From IMG/VR virus record IMGVR_UViG_3300025117_000102, positions 1-47,543 of that record: 47,543 nucleotides of DNA; one strand, written 5' to 3'. This DNA comes from a virus. Below, piece by piece: positions 46,000 through 47,543 of this stretch; position 1 is the first letter of the stretch, and every line of letters starts with the position of its first letter. The translations under genes and the position numbers were made by a program. The notes beneath the pieces are model-generated. The model was not told where the DNA came from and searched no databases. It saw nothing but the letters and a program-made list of their open reading frames with translations.

Positions 46000-46062
46000 G
46001 GGGGCGGGGTTGACCTGAGTTGATTACTCAGAGGAACCCGAAAGGGCTATAGACCCGCCCCT
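46000..46062 (+). ncRNA. Three-helix leader RNA, copy 1
   Basis: P1 GGGGCGGG (46001-46008)/CCCGCCCC (46054-46061); P2 CTGAGT (46015-46020), loop TGATT, ACTCAG (46026-46031); P3 CCC-GAAA-GGG (46037-46046) with a GNRA loop. Unpaired conserved words are TTGAC before P2, AGGAA between P2 and P3, and CTATAGA after P3. The same fold with different bases occurs at 46496-46555. The gene starts nine bases after P1. Confidence 0.85.
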
Positions 46063-46070
46063 TCCAATCT

Positions 46071-46487
46071 ATGTCTAAAGTATCTGGAATGAGTGGTTTC
46101 TTCGTGAAACCAGCCATCCTCACAGCAGCCGAAACGCTGACCAGAAACAACTCTGGACGGACTCACTTCCTTGATAACGCCGCTGGATTTACCCTGACTC
46201 TCCCCGCTCCTCTCAAGGGACTGGAACTAGAGTTCATCGTAAAGACGGCCCCAACGACGAGTAATTATGTTATTACTACGCCATCGGGAACGATTATCCT
46301 GGGAGGTGTCTATACCAATGATGTTACCAATCCATCGGATTCAGACTTTGAAACAAGCGGAGTTGCAACAATCAATTTCGTGAAAAATGCCTCTCTTCGA
46401 GGGGATAGTATCAAACTCGTATCTGACGGGACCAACTGGTACGCTAAAGCGTTTACCGCTGTCTACGATGGCATTACTCTAGTCTAA
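46071..46487 (+). CDS. Beta-rich virion protein, paralogue 1 (138 aa)
   Basis: A 138-aa protein (LTAAETLTRNNSGRTHFLDN, AGFTLTLPAPLKGLELEFIV, NFVKNASLRGDSIKLVSDG), all beta. Paralogue of the N-terminal 140 residues of the next gene. In phages such GFTLTLP-type domains are found on decoration and fibre proteins. Lies directly after the capsid gene. Confidence 0.75.
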   Translation: MSKVSGMSGFFVKPAILTAAETLTRNNSGRTHFLDNAAGFTLTLPAPLKGLELEFIVKTAPTTSNYVITTPSGTIILGGVYTNDVTNPSDSDFETSGVATINFVKNASLRGDSIKLVSDGTNWYAKAFTAVYDGITLV

Positions 46488-46495
46488 CTAACTAA

Positions 46496-46555
46496 GTTCA
46501 GGATCGACTTCGGCTGATAACCGAAAGGAAACCGAAAGGGAATATATACCTGAAC
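46496..46555 (+). ncRNA. Three-helix leader RNA, copy 2
   Basis: P1 GTTCAGG (46496-46502)/CCTGAAC (46549-46555); P2 TTCGG (46509-46513), loop CTGATAA, CCGAA (46521-46525); P3 CC-GAAA-GG (46532-46539). Shared with copy 1: TCGAC before P2, TGAT in the P2 loop, AGGAA, CCGAAAGGG and TATA before P1'. P1 and P2 keep pairing although almost every base pair has changed. Confidence 0.85.
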
Positions 46556-46567
46556 TCGTAAATCAAT

Positions 46568-47215
46568 ATGTCTAAGCCAACGCAATTCAAGAGCAAGCTC
46601 GTCGAACCGAGGACGCTCGTTGCGGCTACTACGCTTACCTACGGAGACTCGGGGAAGACTCTTTTCCTCAACCTCGCGGGTGCGTTCACAGTCACGCTGC
46701 CTAAAGTCAAAGCCGGTCTGGAATTTGATTTCGTGGTGAAAACCGCTCCTTCAGGGGCAAATTACATTATCACGACTTCGGACAACAGCCCGCTCATGTA
46801 CGGACAGGTCTATACGACTGATGTGAACTCTGGGACTGACCCGGACTTCAATATCGTAGCTGCCACGCGGTTCAACTTCGTCGACGGGGTCGCTGTCGCT
46901 GGTGACAGTATGCGGATGATCTCAGACGGTACCTACTGGTACCTCAAAGGATTCTGTTCGGTGTACAACGCTGAAACACTCACCCTGTCTCAGTCAGTCT
47001 CGCCTTCAGTCTCCGTGTCTGTTTCTCCAAGTGCCTCGCCTTCGGTGTCTGTTTCTCGGAGTCCGTCGGCCTCGCCTTCGGTGTCGCCTTCGGTCAGCCC
47101 TTCAGTTTCCGTCTCTCGAAGTCCGTCCGTCTCGGTGTCTATCTCACCTTCTCGTTCGCCTTCGGTCTCGGTATCCATCAGCCCTTCGGTTTCTCGATCG
47201 GCTTCTCCATCGTAA
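46568..47215 (+). CDS. Beta-rich virion protein with SPSVS repeat tail, paralogue 2
   Basis: A 215-aa protein. Residues 1-140 are paralogous to the preceding gene (GKTLFLNLAGAFTVTLPKVK, MRMISDGTYWYLKGF). Residues about 141-215 are Ser-Pro-Val repeats (SPSVSVSVSPSASPSV-like), the same type as in the gene at 12030. The tail was presumably added to a capsid- or tail-surface domain. Many surface Ser could carry sugars from the adjacent module. Confidence 0.78.
   Translation: MSKPTQFKSKLVEPRTLVAATTLTYGDSGKTLFLNLAGAFTVTLPKVKAGLEFDFVVKTAPSGANYIITTSDNSPLMYGQVYTTDVNSGTDPDFNIVAATRFNFVDGVAVAGDSMRMISDGTYWYLKGFCSVYNAETLTLSQSVSPSVSVSVSPSASPSVSVSRSPSASPSVSPSVSPSVSVSRSPSVSVSISPSRSPSVSVSISPSVSRSASPS
46990..47212 (+). 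repeat. Low-complexity SPSVS-coding repeat, second tract
   Basis: About 75 codons of Ser-Pro-Val/Ala/Arg/Ile in the same style as 12897-13601, again with mixed synonymous codons. Only these two genes in the window have it. Confidence 0.88.
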
Positions 47216-47216
47216 A

Positions 47217-47250
47217 GAATGGGATTGGGGAGCCATTCACTTGGCTCCCC
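47217..47250 (+). terminator. Hairpin / terminator with alternative pairing
   Basis: GGGGAGCCA (47227-47235) pairs with TGGCTCCCC (47242-47250), followed by TTTC. GAATGG (47217-47222) can instead pair with CCATTC (47233-47238), which would consume part of the stem. The upstream stop is at 47215, so a terminating ribosome covers GAATGG. Confidence 0.7.
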
Positions 47251-47278
47251 TTTCGGGTAATTAATCTAACCTCTTCCT

Positions 47279-47476
47279 ATGGGTTCACCTGATTGGAGCC
47301 GTATACCATATGACAAACTCCCTGAGTGGAAACGTCAGGAGATGCTTGAAAAGATGAAGAAGAAAGTAGAGAAGTTAGAAGCCGCCAATGCTGCCACCGC
47401 TCTTAAATGCGATGTCTGTGGCAAAGAAGCCAAGAACGAAAAGGGCCTAAAGATTCATCAGTCTAAACATAAGTAA
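47279..47476 (+). CDS. C2H2 zinc-finger protein (65 aa)
   Basis: A 65-aa protein: helical N-terminal half (PEWKRQEMLEKMKKKVEKLE) and a classical C2H2 finger, Cys44, Cys47, His60, His64 (C-x2-C-x12-H-x3-H) with the hydrophobic Leu57. Such fingers are rare in phages. Placed between virion genes, it may organise a protein complex or bind DNA. Starts cctATG. Ends in TAAT-ATG with the next gene. The window-start copy has Ser for the second Cys. Confidence 0.8.
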   Translation: MGSPDWSRIPYDKLPEWKRQEMLEKMKKKVEKLEAANAATALKCDVCGKEAKNEKGLKIHQSKHK

Positions 47477-47543
47477 TATGCACAATACATTTAGGTACAG
47501 TGCGCTGGAAACAGCGGGTGCTACCACCCTTAAAAGTAGCTCA
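47395..47543. repeat. Terminal redundancy, right copy
   Basis: Same as positions 1-149 apart from t at 47417 (a at 23). Join here to close the circle. Confidence 0.93.
47478..47543 (+). CDS. Small beta-rich protein, 5' fragment (window edge)
   Basis: First 22 codons of the gene seen whole at 84-350; it runs out of the window and is not a second gene. Confidence 0.85.
   Translation, partial: MHNTFRYSALETAGATTLKSSS

Overview
The window is almost certainly one complete, circularly permuted genome of a tailed dsDNA phage, probably a short-tailed (podovirus-like) one. Positions 1-149 repeat positions 47395-47543 with a single mismatch, so the unique length is about 47394 bp. Gene density is very high, nearly every gene is on the + strand, and starts overlap stops (ATGA, TAGTATG, TAATATG). 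The only convincing minus-strand genes are two HNH endonucleases. A terminase, portal, scaffold and HK97-like capsid block, a beta-propeller-like tail hub and a beta-helix tailspike identify the particle. The host cannot be named. Promoters look like ordinary sigma-70 (TTGACA, 17 nt, TATACT/TATAAT), but most genes lack a Shine-Dalgarno sequence and instead carry a T directly before the ATG.

Layout on the circle. (1) 39.0-47.5 kb, late genes: late promoter, small and large terminase, portal, scaffold, decoration protein, capsid, and two paralogous beta-rich proteins each preceded by the same folded RNA; then a C2H2 zinc-finger protein. (2) 0-11.4 kb, an unusually large sugar and surface module: at least seven glycosyltransferase-like genes, a polysaccharide deacetylase-like gene, a compact asparagine synthetase, three methyltransferases and a small SDR protein. 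(3) 11.8-18.7 kb, tail: a fibre-like protein ending in Ser-Pro-Val repeats, a connector or tail accessory protein, a tail hub and a beta-helix tailspike. (4) 18.7-23.1 kb, three large proteins in the position of ejection proteins. (5) 23.1-24.7 kb, small membrane proteins, an HNH endonuclease and a GC-rich cassette closed by a terminator. (6) 24.7-39.0 kb, early region: a strong promoter with an operator-like palindrome, many small zinc-ribbon and membrane proteins, a truncated tryptophanyl-tRNA synthetase, a lysis-like block (28.0-29.4 kb), an 840-bp RNA-rich stretch, a lambda O-like replication gene with iterons inside it, a lytic transglycosylase, NinG, a YopX-like protein and a mini-GroES.

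How it may work together. The sugar module lies exactly between the only two genes that encode long SPSVS repeats (46568-47215 and 12030-13727). The simplest reading is that the phage glycosylates its own mucin-like stalks, but that is inference. The other theme is RNA control. At 932-1021, 29824-29930 and 31518-31632 a sigma-70-type promoter is followed within about 20 nt by an interleaved A-B-A'-B' pairing, in which B:B' plus a T-run is a terminator and A:A' would disrupt it. Related multi-state hairpins sit at 43686-43789 and 47217-47250. The late promoter (39028) is followed by a 13-codon leader ORF that runs into a terminator, as in a lambda pR'-tR' arrangement. No known N- or Q-type antiterminator was recognised. 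Further folded RNAs lie at 29941-30025, 30232-30357, 30478-30552, 31341-31445 and 34341-34406. All structures were found by eye and not by energy calculation.
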